Part shown: piece after piece, positions 6,340 through 12,852 of the stretch
Layout of the letters: the number at the start of each line of letters is the position of its first letter
Numbering within the stretch: the stretch's first letter is position 1
NCBI GenBank assembly: GCA_038745295.1
Contig: JBCDLN010000092.1
Coordinates: 1-12,852 of the forward strand
DNA from: Acuticoccus sp038745295
Lineage (GTDB): Bacteria > Pseudomonadota > Alphaproteobacteria > Rhizobiales > Amorphaceae
Reading direction: 5' to 3'
DNA length: 12,852 nucleotides
Notes under the pieces: model-generated
What the model saw: the letters and a program-made list of their open reading frames with translations, nothing else
Database searches by the model: none
What the model was told of the DNA's origin: nothing
Made by a program: the position numbers and the translations under genes

Positions 6340-7340
6340 GCCGGCTCAACGTTGGCGGCGCTGGCATGATGGGAACGCTTTTTGTAGGCGTGAGCCATCA
6401 TAGCTTCGCGCACCCACGCGCCTTCCTCGTGCGCGTCCTGCGCTGTTTTCAGCCGCTCTTTATTGCACGGCCCGTCACCCTTAATGACCCGCCAAAACTT
6501 TTCCCAATCGATCGGACCCGTGGCCCAGTGGCCCGTTGCATCATCGAATGTGAGGTTCGGGTCAGGAATGGTGAGGCCCAAACGGTGGGCTTGCGGAACC
6601 GTCGCGTCGATAAACTTTTGACGCAGCGCATCATTGGTGAAGCGTTTGATGTTCCAGGACATCGATACTTCGGAGTGTGCAGATTGGCTGTCCGGCGGGC
6701 CGAACATCATCAGCGACGGCCACCACCAACGGTTGAGTGCGTCCTGCACCATGTTGCGCTGTTCGGCCGTGCCTTCTGCGAGGGTGACGACCTGCTCGTA
6801 GCCTTGGCGTTGGTGGAAAGATTCTTCTTTGCAAATGCGCACCATGGCGCGGGCATAGGGGCCGTAAGAGCACCGGCAGAGCGGCACCTGGTTAACGATG
6901 GCTGCACCATCCACCAGCCAGCCAATCATCCCCACATCCGCCCAAGTGAGTGAGGGATAATTGAAAATCGATGAATATTTGGCGCGGCCGCAGAGCAACT
7001 CGTCAACCATCTCTTCCCGGGATTTGCCAAGCGTTTCAGCGGCTGCGTAAAGGTAAAGGCCGTGCCCGCCCTCGTCTTGAACCTTTGCCAAAAGCGCAGC
7101 TTTGCGTTTGAGGCTCGGCGCCCGTGTGATCCAACGCCCTTCCGGTTGCATGCCGATGATTTCTGAGTGGGCGTGCTGGGCGATTTGGCGCAACAATGTG
7201 TCGCGATACGCCTCAGGCATGGAATCATTGGGCTCGATCCGCTCCTCGCGCCGCAATTTTGCCCAAAAAATTGCATCGCCAGCTGTGTTGTCAGCCTGCG
7301 GTTGCGAACTGTCTGGCAGATTCAGCGCTTGCGTGTACAC
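6336..7340 (-). CDS. paaA: PaaA, catalytic di-iron subunit of phenylacetyl-CoA 1,2-epoxidase
   Basis: PaaA carries the di-iron centre that epoxidises the aromatic ring of phenylacetyl-CoA. The 334-residue product is a full-length ferritin-like oxygenase. Probable iron ligands are Glu 60 (AHSEIIGMQPE), the first ExxH pair Glu 90/His 93 (KVQDEGGHG), and the second ExxH pair Glu 173/His 176 (CKEESFHQRQGYE). Other family blocks are RWITRAPSLKRKAALLAKV and NRWWWPSLMMFGPPD. The start is a GTG at 7340: the frame upstream reaches a stop at 7395-7397 with no ATG, GTG or TTG before it, and the next Met is residue 41, well inside the fold. AGGG eight bases upstream can serve as a ribosome binding site. 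The paaX stop lies 76 bases upstream. Confidence 0.95.
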   Translation of the reverse strand: MYTQALNLPDSSQPQADNTAGDAIFWAKLRREERIEPNDSMPEAYRDTLLRQIAQHAHSEIIGMQPEGRWITRAPSLKRKAALLAKVQDEGGHGLYLYAAAETLGKSREEMVDELLCGRAKYSSIFNYPSLTWADVGMIGWLVDGAAIVNQVPLCRCSYGPYARAMVRICKEESFHQRQGYEQVVTLAEGTAEQRNMVQDALNRWWWPSLMMFGPPDSQSAHSEVSMSWNIKRFTNDALRQKFIDATVPQAHRLGLTIPDPNLTFDDATGHWATGPIDWEKFWRVIKGDGPCNKERLKTAQDAHEEGAWVREAMMAHAYKKRSHHASAANVEPA

Positions 7341-7376
7341 CCAGTCGGCCCTGTGGTTTCCTCGACCGATAGATGA

Positions 7377-7413
7377 GTGACAGGAATCGATCAGTCAAGC
7401 GGAAAGCTGTCAC
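7377..7413 (-). promoter_or_regulatory. Dyad and possible promoter/operator ahead of paaA
   Basis: Seven-base inverted arms GTGACAG (7377-7383) and CTGTCAC (7407-7413) enclose 23 bases, in the 76-base gap between paaX and paaA. Inside, the minus strand holds TTGACT (7393-7398), a 5/6 match to a sigma-70 -35 box, and then GATCGATTCC. The region 17-18 bases downstream (CATCTAT) is only a weak -10. A dyad over the -35 of the operon that PaaX is known to control makes this a reasonable candidate PaaX operator, by inference from position only. It could instead be a short hairpin after paaX. Confidence 0.4.
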
Positions 7414-7416
7414 GCT

Positions 7417-8268
7417 TTATGATGATTTATGAATCGGGGTGAACGAAAATCTTGCCAAGTGTTCAGGTGGTGCGAGAGGGCCGGCAGAATTCCTAGCGTT
7501 TTCGTCGAGCCATGCTTCCGAAGCTGGCTCCAAGCTGGAATATGTGCGTGCAAACGCCTCATAGGCTGTGTCGGCTGGCCAATCCGTTGGCAGCGCGGTG
7601 GGGGGGAGCTGGGGGTCGCGCAAAACAATGCGCCGAAACCCATGGACGAGCCCCAGGCGCAGAAGGACTGCCTCGAACGGTGGGGCGGTGCATGCTTTTG
7701 CGTTGAGGACGGGGAGGGCATCGATGAAGGCGCGGTATCGGTCTGCGAGCTCTTCAAGCTCATAAAGCGCAGCGGCAATGGTCTTGTCGTCCCCTTGCGC
7801 AGTCAGGCGAATGGCCTTTACTGGCGCGGCCTTGCCTGGTTGCGCAGGCCGCATGAAGACCCCGGGCATGAGCGGGCGAAAACCCTCCGCCAGGAGGGCT
7901 TTCTGGTTCACCTGCGCATCCACAATCGCCAGCACGTCCCATCCGGGTCCGGATACAGGCGCAGCGGTACGATAGATCAGATCCGCCGCATGGTGCGACA
8001 GATGGACAGCCCGTTCTGACAGCGCATAGTGGCTTGTCCGCCCGGTTTTATGGCACTCCAAATAGCCATCACGTTCCAGTCGGCGCATGGCGGCCCGCGC
8101 CGAATTGGGCTTAATTCCCAGAGCGTTGAGAATCTCGCTCAGCGTCTTCAGCCACAATTCACCGCCGCGCGGCAGCACGCAGTCGCCATAAAGGGTCAAA
8201 ATCAACGACCAGGTCCGCACCGGGGCCGGATCGAGTGTGGACAAAAAATGGTGGAACGTCTCTCGCAT
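7417..8268 (-). CDS. paaX: PaaX, transcriptional repressor of phenylacetate catabolism
   Basis: PaaX represses paa operons until it binds phenylacetyl-CoA. The 283-residue product is a little shorter than the E. coli protein (about 316). It has the N-terminal winged-helix block with LILTLYGDCVLPRGGELWL and NSARAAMRRLERDGYLECHKTGRTSHYALSE in two stretches, with LSERAVHLS after the wing. The C-terminal PaaX domain contains WDVLAIVD, RPLMPGVFMRP, RLGLVHGFRRIVLRDPQLP and WPADTAYEAF. The ATG at 8268 is the first start after an in-frame stop and matches the family's N-terminus, but no Shine-Dalgarno precedes it. The message may be leaderless or weakly translated, as suits a repressor. It is co-oriented with and 76 bases from paaA, so it may be expressed from its own divergent promoter and read through into the operon. 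Confidence 0.93.
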   Translation of the reverse strand: MRETFHHFLSTLDPAPVRTWSLILTLYGDCVLPRGGELWLKTLSEILNALGIKPNSARAAMRRLERDGYLECHKTGRTSHYALSERAVHLSHHAADLIYRTAAPVSGPGWDVLAIVDAQVNQKALLAEGFRPLMPGVFMRPAQPGKAAPVKAIRLTAQGDDKTIAAALYELEELADRYRAFIDALPVLNAKACTAPPFEAVLLRLGLVHGFRRIVLRDPQLPPTALPTDWPADTAYEAFARTYSSLEPASEAWLDENARNSAGPLAPPEHLARFSFTPIHKSS

Positions 8269-8274
8269 AGGGGT

Positions 8275-8299
8275 GCAACGTTATCGTTAACGGTGTTGC
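8275..8299. promoter_or_regulatory. Imperfect dyad just upstream of paaX
   Basis: Perfect five-base arms GCAAC (8275-8279) and GTTGC (8295-8299) enclose a TTAACG-rich core (palindrome CGTTAACG at 8285-8292; a further TTAACG at 8310-8315). It starts seven bases before the paaX start codon, where a repressor could block its own gene. An operator role is inference from position and symmetry. Confidence 0.3.
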
Positions 8300-8339
8300 C
8301 GTGGCACCCTTAACGTGCACATCAGGATGAAAACGACTA

Positions 8340-8368
8340 TTCTCAACTTTACCATATATTGGCATAAT
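8340..8368 (+). promoter_or_regulatory. Possible sigma-70 promoter of the PfkB kinase gene
   Basis: TTCTCA (8340-8345), a 17-base spacer, then CATAAT (8363-8368): 4/6 and 5/6 matches to the consensus boxes. This is the most AT-rich patch of the divergent region. The -10 box overlaps a perfect inverted repeat AATAG-TG-CTATT (8366-8377), which could be an operator. The kinase start lies 36 bases after the -10. Confidence 0.45.
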
Positions 8369-8390
8369 AGTGCTATTGCGTTGAAATCGC

Positions 8391-8397
8391 AGAGAGG
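8391..8397 (+). promoter_or_regulatory. Shine-Dalgarno of the PfkB kinase gene
   Basis: AGAGAGG ends six bases before the GTG at 8404, supporting this non-ATG start. Confidence 0.65.
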
Positions 8398-8403
8398 CTT
8401 TGC

Positions 8404-9315
8404 GTGATTGTCACGTGTGGAGAGGCGCTCGTCGACCTCGTTCCCGACCAGCGCAGCGGTAAGTTGCTCTACCGCCCGGTGCTTGGCGGCTCTTTATACA
8501 CTGTTGCACTGGGGATTGCGCGCATGGGTGGCCAAAGCGGCTACTTGTGGGAGCTCTCGCGCGATGCACTCGGCCAGAGCCTTCTGGACGCACTTCAATC
8601 GGCCGGCGTCGACTGCGCGGCCGCAACGCTCTCAGAGCGTGCCACGCCTGTTGCGGTGGTGGACACCTCAGGGTCTGAGCCGCGCTATGCGATTGCCGAC
8701 CCCGATCAGGTGATGAGCGACACCAGGCTCGGCCCGCTGCCGCGCACAACACGCTGCCTCCATTTGGGCTCAGCGGTCCTGGCGAAAGAGCCTGTGGGCA
8801 CGCGGCTTGAGGCGCTCGCGGCCACTGCACCTTTGGTCACAATTGATTACAATGTGCGCGCCCCTTCCATCGTTGATCGCCGCGCTTACGCTGCCCGTCT
8901 TCGCAGGATCGCCCAATCTTCAGGGATCGTTAAGGCGAGCACTGTGGACATAGACCTGATCGGCGAGGGGGAAGCGCAGGCATATATGCGCGCGCTCGTC
9001 GACGAGGGGGCGACAATGGCGATTCTGACAGCCGCAGACGCAGGCGCTTTTGCATTCACACGGGAGGCGTCCGCGTTTGCGCCGAGCTGCGCCTTTGAGA
9101 TCGACGACCCTGTGGGCGCGGGCGATTCGTTTATGGCGGCAGTCCTTTCAACACTCCAAAGCGATGGCGCCCTCAGCCACGATACCCTCATGCGTCTCAG
9201 CCAGACCAAGCTCAAGGCGCTCTTAGAGCATGGCCATAGGGCGGCCGCATTCACGTGTAGACACCAAGGTGCTGTCATGCCCAGCATGGCCGATCTTGTG
9301 GGCGAACTTGGATAA
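8404..9315 (+). CDS. PfkB-family carbohydrate kinase (fructokinase-like)
   Basis: A cytoplasmic ATP-dependent sugar kinase of the ribokinase/PfkB fold, 303 residues, full length. It opens MIVTCGEALVDLVP, has the glycine pair motif PVLGGSLYTVALGIARMGG (25-43), and ends with the signature DDPVGAGDSFMAA. There Asp 241 is the catalytic base and GAGD (238-241) the anion hole. Overall pattern and opening resemble the fructokinase subgroup. Three positions are unusual: the Asn of GGxxxN that contacts the sugar is Thr 33, the DPN(I/V)RP block reads DYNVRAP (148-154), and the usual DTTGAGD reads DPVGAGD. The substrate may therefore not be fructose. The GTG start is backed by AGAGAGG six bases upstream. 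It stands alone, divergent from paaX and ahead of the PKS, with no sugar transporter or regulator in sight. Confidence 0.85.
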   Translation: MIVTCGEALVDLVPDQRSGKLLYRPVLGGSLYTVALGIARMGGQSGYLWELSRDALGQSLLDALQSAGVDCAAATLSERATPVAVVDTSGSEPRYAIADPDQVMSDTRLGPLPRTTRCLHLGSAVLAKEPVGTRLEALAATAPLVTIDYNVRAPSIVDRRAYAARLRRIAQSSGIVKASTVDIDLIGEGEAQAYMRALVDEGATMAILTAADAGAFAFTREASAFAPSCAFEIDDPVGAGDSFMAAVLSTLQSDGALSHDTLMRLSQTKLKALLEHGHRAAAFTCRHQGAVMPSMADLVGELG

Positions 9316-9317
9316 AA

Positions 9318-9506
9318 ATGTTGAGTGACAGCGGTCTAGCCCCCATCCGGCATGTTCTTGCAGCCGACAAGCCAATCGCCTATTCGTCGAGGGCCTGGGC
9401 AAGCTTGGCGAGCAGGGGCGGACGAGGCCTCCGGCGGGGAATGCGGTGCGGGCTGAGCGCGCACATCGCTTTTATGTCGGTCGCAGTGAAGGATTGGAAC
9501 GTATGA
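9318..9506 (+). CDS. Doubtful 62-residue ORF between the kinase and the PKS
   Basis: A small open frame with ATG three bases after the kinase stop; its TGA overlaps the PKS start codon as ATGA. The product is Ala/Arg/Ser-rich, with a weakly hydrophobic SAHIAFMSVAV near the C-terminus, and I recognise no family. GGATAAAA is a poor ribosome binding site. It may be a translated leader that couples kinase and PKS translation, or chance. The PKS frame itself is also open through most of this 187-base gap (back to the stop at 9326-9328), so the gap has no unique coding reading. I saw no terminator and no convincing promoter in it. Confidence 0.2.
   Translation: MLSDSGLAPIRHVLAADKPIAYSSRAWASLASRGGRGLRRGMRCGLSAHIAFMSVAVKDWNV
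9488..9493 (+). promoter_or_regulatory. Shine-Dalgarno of the PKS gene
   Basis: GAAGGA, nine bases before ATG 9503. It favours this start over in-frame alternatives upstream such as GTG 9386. Confidence 0.6.
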
Positions 9507-12500
9507 GTGTGCCCGGCGCCAAGGTCGCCCTCGTCGGTGCAGCGTGCCGGCTGCCGAACGCTAACGGGATCGATGCCTTTTGGGACGTTCTGTCTTCGGG
9601 GCGCTGCATCATTACGGCGCTAACAGAAGACCGTTTCGGCACCGAGCAGCACCTCCACCCGGACCGTTCCATGCCGGGGCGCGCGGTCACGTTTGCTGCT
9701 GGCCAGCTGGAACAGCCGTTCGCATTCGACCCCACCTATTTTGGCATCTCCCCCCGCGAAGCCACAGCCATGGACCCCCAACAACGGGTTATGCTTGAGG
9801 TGACTGTGGAGGCGCTCGAAAACGCCGGCATTCCTGCATCTGACCTCAGCGGGCAATCGGTGGGTGTTTATGTGGGCGCGTCCTCGCTCGATTACGGCAC
9901 CAGCGCCCAGCTCGACACCTCGCGCATTGAACCCCAGTCGATGACGGGCAACACGCTGTCCATCATCGCCAACAGAATCTCCTACGCGTTCAACTTGCGC
10001 GGCCCCAGCTATGTGCTCGATACGGCGTGCTCGTCGTCGTTGATCGCGCTCCATAACGCCATTGAAGATATCCGGCTTGGCAAGGTGGAAACCGCCATCG
10101 TGGGCGGGGTGTCGCTGCTTTTCCACCCGGTACCATTCATCGGCTTTTCGCGGGCCTCTATGTTGTCGGAAAACGGGCTCTGCCGCGCGTTTGACGCCTC
10201 CGCCGATGGCTATGTGCGCTCAGAAGGGGCGGTTGCGCTGGTGCTGCGGGCCGAACCGGCAGCGCGCGCCAATGGTGATGAGATCCGCGCGCGCTTTTGC
10301 GCCTCAGGCACCAACGCCGACGGGCGCACTGCCGGTCTTTCGCTCCCCTCCATGACCGCCCAGGCCGATCTCCTGCGCGACGTCTACGACACCTTCCAGA
10401 TCGATCCTGAGCGGCTGGCCTTTGTGGAAGCCCACGGGACCGGCACGCGGGTGGGTGATCCTGTCGAGGCAGAAGCCATCGGCGGGGTTTTGGCCACCAA
10501 GCGCTCTGAGCCTTTGCTCATTGGCTCGTCAAAGACGAATTTCGGCCACCTTGAGCCAGCATCAGGACTGGTGGGTGTCCTGAAAAGCACGCTTGCTCTG
10601 GAGCACGATCTCTTCCCAGCCTCGCTCCATTTTGACACCCCCAACCCGGATATCCGGTTTGACGCGCTCAATCTGGCCGTCGCCGCCCAAGCGCAGCCCC
10701 TGTCGCGCGGCCCACAAACCCGCTTTGCCGGTATCAACTCCTTTGGCTTCGGCGGGGCCAATGCCCATGTGGTGATCGAAGATGGCGAGGTGGCGCAGGC
10801 CGAAAAGGTGACCTTCAAAGAGGCGCCGCTGATTGTTTCGGCTGCCTCCCAAGGGGCGCTCAAAGAGCTCGCCGCCAAGAGCCGCACTGCCTTGGACGAG
10901 GCCGCGGATCTGCCTGCCTATGTCAATGCGGCGGCGCACCGGCGCCAGCGTTTGCCCCACCGCGCCGTGATTGGGAACCTTCCTGCCGAGGAAATGGATC
11001 AAGCGCTCGCTGCGGTGGCAGCTGGCGAACCCCATCCCGCGGTCGCTATGGGCGAAGCGCTCGATGCCGCAGAGCGGCCGGTCTTTGTTTATTCCGGCAA
11101 CGGCTCACAGTGGGCTGGGATGGGCCGCAACGCGTACCAGGCCAACACAGCCTTCCGGCTGTCCTTTGACCGGACCGACCGCCTTTTTATGGGCGTGGCG
11201 GGCTGGTCTTTGGTGACAATGCTCTTTTCGGAAGATCTTGAGACGGAGATCGAACGCACCGAAATTGCCCAACCGCTGTTATTTGCGCTGCAGGTGGCGC
11301 TGACACAGGCGCTTGAAAAGCATGGCCTTCAGCCGGCCGCGGTTGCGGGCCACTCGGTGGGTGAGGTGGCCGCCGCCTGGGCTGCAGGTGCGCTAAGCCT
11401 TGCGGATGCCGTCAAGGTGATCCACGCCCGCTCCACACACCAGGAGGTGACGCGGCACCTTGGGACAATGGCGGCTTTACTCCTGCCGGAGGAGGAGGCG
11501 CGCACCGCCATTGCCCCCTTTGCGGGGCTTGAGCTTGCTGCCGTCAACTCATCCCGCTCCGTCACCATTTCAGGTCCTGTCGCGAGCATTGCCGAGTTTG
11601 CCGCCGACGCCAAAGGAAAGCGCATCGCGCTGAAACGGCTCGACCTTGACTACCCCTTCCACTGCGCTCTGGTGGACCCGATCCGGGATCCTTTGATGGC
11701 GTCCCTTAAGGATCTCGCACCCGGCAAGACGCGCTTGCCGTTGGTCTCCACCGTCACCGGGGAGGCCGTTGCCGGGCCTGAACTTGATGGCACCTACTGG
11801 TGGGCGAATGTGCGCCAACCCGTGCTTTTCCGCCCAGCGGTGAAGACGCTGCTCGATCAACACAAGATCTTCCTTGAGATTGGCCCGCGCCCCGTCCTTA
11901 CGGGTTACTTGAGCGATGCAGCGCGCTCTGACGATAAAAGAGCCGCGGTCCTTCCCAGCTTTAAAGAAGGGGAAGATCGCTCAGACCCCGTTGAGGCCAT
12001 CGTGCGCGCTGCCCTTGCCCATGGTGCACGCGTCGATGATAGCGCGGTCTTCGGACCCAAGGTGGCAAGCCCGCGCCTGTTGCCGGCCTATCCCTGGCAG
12101 CACTGTGAGTACCGCAAGCAGATGACGTCTGAGCAGGTGCGGCTCCTCGAAGCGCGAGAACACGCGCTCTTGGGCGACCAGCTGCGCGATGATGATGTCT
12201 CCTGGCGCATGGTCCACGATGCAAGGCGCCTCGCTTTCCTCGCCGATCATAAGGTGGAGGATGCGGTGGTGTTCCCCGCCGCAGGCTTTGTGGAAATGCT
12301 GTTGGGCGCAGGCCGGCATCTTCACCCCGATGCGCCTTTAGAAATCCGCGACCTCGACATCTACGCCCCACTGGTGCTGGACGCGCAAAGCCAGCGAGAA
12401 GTGCGCACGCGTGAGATTGCGCCTTCAACATTTGTGATTGAAAGCCGGGCACGGCTGAGCGGTGAGCCGTTCATGCCCCATGTGAAGGCGACGCTGGGCA

Positions 12501-12852
12501 AAGCGCCTGCCGCGCCAGAGCAGGCCCTACCGGCAACGCTTCCTGATGATGCCGAGGTTGTGCCCGCCGCACGCCTTTATGAGATGACTGCTGCCTTTGG
12601 CCTGCCTTACGGCCCCATTTTTCGGCGGGCGAGCCAGGTGACCCTATGCGGCGACGACAAAGCCCATGTGCGGCTCGCCGCTGCTGACCCCTCCACGGCC
12701 CGCTACAACTTCGTCCTCGATCCGACGCTATTTGATTCGTGCTTCCATGCCCTTTTCGCCTTCCTCGATGGGCGGACGGTGGAAGAGAACATGTCCGTTT
12801 TGCCGGTGCGGCTCGGGCGGCTTGTCCTCAAAGACGGGGCCGGCGCACCCAC
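9503..12852 (+). CDS. Type I polyketide synthase, KS-AT-DH part (3' end missing)
   Basis: A modular or iterative type I PKS; about 1116 codons are present and the frame is open at the right edge. The ketosynthase begins near residue 8 (VALVGAACRLP). It has all three catalytic residues: Cys 176 in DTACSSSL, His 311 in EAHGTGT and His 349 in KTNFGH, so it should condense. The acyltransferase starts near 527 (VFVYSGNGSQWAGMG), with nucleophile Ser 618 in GHSVGE and YPFH at 717-720. A Val after the Ser suggests malonyl-CoA, but YPFH is neither the usual malonyl (HAFH) nor methylmalonyl (YASH) form. After a linker with LPAYPWQ, a dehydratase begins near 886 with His 916 and, in the second half, Asp 1078/His 1082 (DSCFH). 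The Gly of its HxxxGxxxxP motif is Asp 920. No docking or loading domain precedes the KS. ER, KR and ACP would be expected downstream. RkpA-like lipid-anchor synthesis or a secondary metabolite are both possible. Confidence 0.95.
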   Translation, partial: MSVPGAKVALVGAACRLPNANGIDAFWDVLSSGRCIITALTEDRFGTEQHLHPDRSMPGRAVTFAAGQLEQPFAFDPTYFGISPREATAMDPQQRVMLEVTVEALENAGIPASDLSGQSVGVYVGASSLDYGTSAQLDTSRIEPQSMTGNTLSIIANRISYAFNLRGPSYVLDTACSSSLIALHNAIEDIRLGKVETAIVGGVSLLFHPVPFIGFSRASMLSENGLCRAFDASADGYVRSEGAVALVLRAEPAARANGDEIRARFCASGTNADGRTAGLSLPSMTAQADLLRDVYDTFQIDPERLAFVEAHGTGTRVGDPVEAEAIGGVLATKRSEPLLIGSSKTNFGHLEPASGLVGVLKSTLALEHDLFPASLHFDTPNPDIRFDALNLAVAAQAQPLSRGPQTRFAGINSFGFGGANAHVVIEDGEVAQAEKVTFKEAPLIVSAASQGALKELAAKSRTALDEAADLPAYVNAAAHRRQRLPHRAVIGNLPAEEMDQALAAVAAGEPHPAVAMGEALDAAERPVFVYSGNGSQWAGMGRNAYQANTAFRLSFDRTDRLFMGVAGWSLVTMLFSEDLETEIERTEIAQPLLFALQVALTQALEKHGLQPAAVAGHSVGEVAAAWAAGALSLADAVKVIHARSTHQEVTRHLGTMAALLLPEEEARTAIAPFAGLELAAVNSSRSVTISGPVASIAEFAADAKGKRIALKRLDLDYPFHCALVDPIRDPLMASLKDLAPGKTRLPLVSTVTGEAVAGPELDGTYWWANVRQPVLFRPAVKTLLDQHKIFLEIGPRPVLTGYLSDAARSDDKRAAVLPSFKEGEDRSDPVEAIVRAALAHGARVDDSAVFGPKVASPRLLPAYPWQHCEYRKQMTSEQVRLLEAREHALLGDQLRDDDVSWRMVHDARRLAFLADHKVEDAVVFPAAGFVEMLLGAGRHLHPDAPLEIRDLDIYAPLVLDAQSQREVRTREIAPSTFVIESRARLSGEPFMPHVKATLGKAPAAPEQALPATLPDDAEVVPAARLYEMTAAFGLPYGPIFRRASQVTLCGDDKAHVRLAAADPSTARYNFVLDPTLFDSCFHALFAFLDGRTVEENMSVLPVRLGRLVLKDGAGAP

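Noticed and set aside
9620..10126. Minus-strand frames opposite the PKS
   Set aside because: They are shadows of the ketosynthase coding sequence, which keeps all catalytic motifs in one uninterrupted frame.

Overview
This is a GC-rich window that looks like a proteobacterial chromosome, most likely alphaproteobacterial. The guess rests on high G/C at third codon positions, a PaaX-controlled phenylacetyl-CoA epoxidase operon, a GnnA/GnnB-like amino-sugar pair of the kind used for alphaproteobacterial lipid A, and a type I polyketide synthase. No ribosomal or other taxonomic marker is present. I saw no tRNA, rRNA, CRISPR array, insertion sequence or phage gene.

Layout. Everything from about 8268 down to 1 is read on the minus strand, in this order of transcription: paaX (repressor), paaA, an unrecognised 115-codon ORF, paaB, paaC, paaD, paaE, a GnnA-like oxidoreductase, a GnnB-like PLP aminotransferase, and larC (truncated by the left edge). 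From 8404 rightward the genes are on the plus strand: a PfkB-family sugar kinase, a 187-base gap holding a doubtful 62-codon ORF, and the first ~1116 codons of a type I PKS (KS-AT-DH visible; the rest runs off the right edge). The 135-base interval 8269-8403 is a divergent promoter region.

How the genes work together. PaaABCE are the phenylacetyl-CoA 1,2-epoxidase complex: PaaA is the di-iron catalytic subunit, PaaC its structural partner, PaaB a bridging subunit, and PaaE the FAD/2Fe-2S reductase. PaaD is an accessory protein thought to help metal-centre assembly. PaaX is the GntR-like repressor that is relieved by phenylacetyl-CoA. The junctions are tight: 4-base ATGA/GTGA overlaps, a 10-base overlap for D/E, and 4 bases between B and C. 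The oxidoreductase and aminotransferase are 11 bases apart and fit the two-step conversion of UDP-GlcNAc to its 3-amino derivative. LarC inserts nickel into the pincer cofactor of LarA-type enzymes; its usual partners LarB and LarE are not in the window. The kinase and PKS have no obvious link to phenylacetate.

The best candidate for something undescribed is the 115-codon ORF between paaA and paaB. It overlaps the stop of paaA and the start of paaB by exactly four bases each and fills what would otherwise be a 340-base hole in a tightly packed operon. I do not recognise its product. Several published-style gene models would over-extend PaaC, PaaD and PaaE; the starts given here were chosen from family length, overlaps and Shine-Dalgarno spacing.
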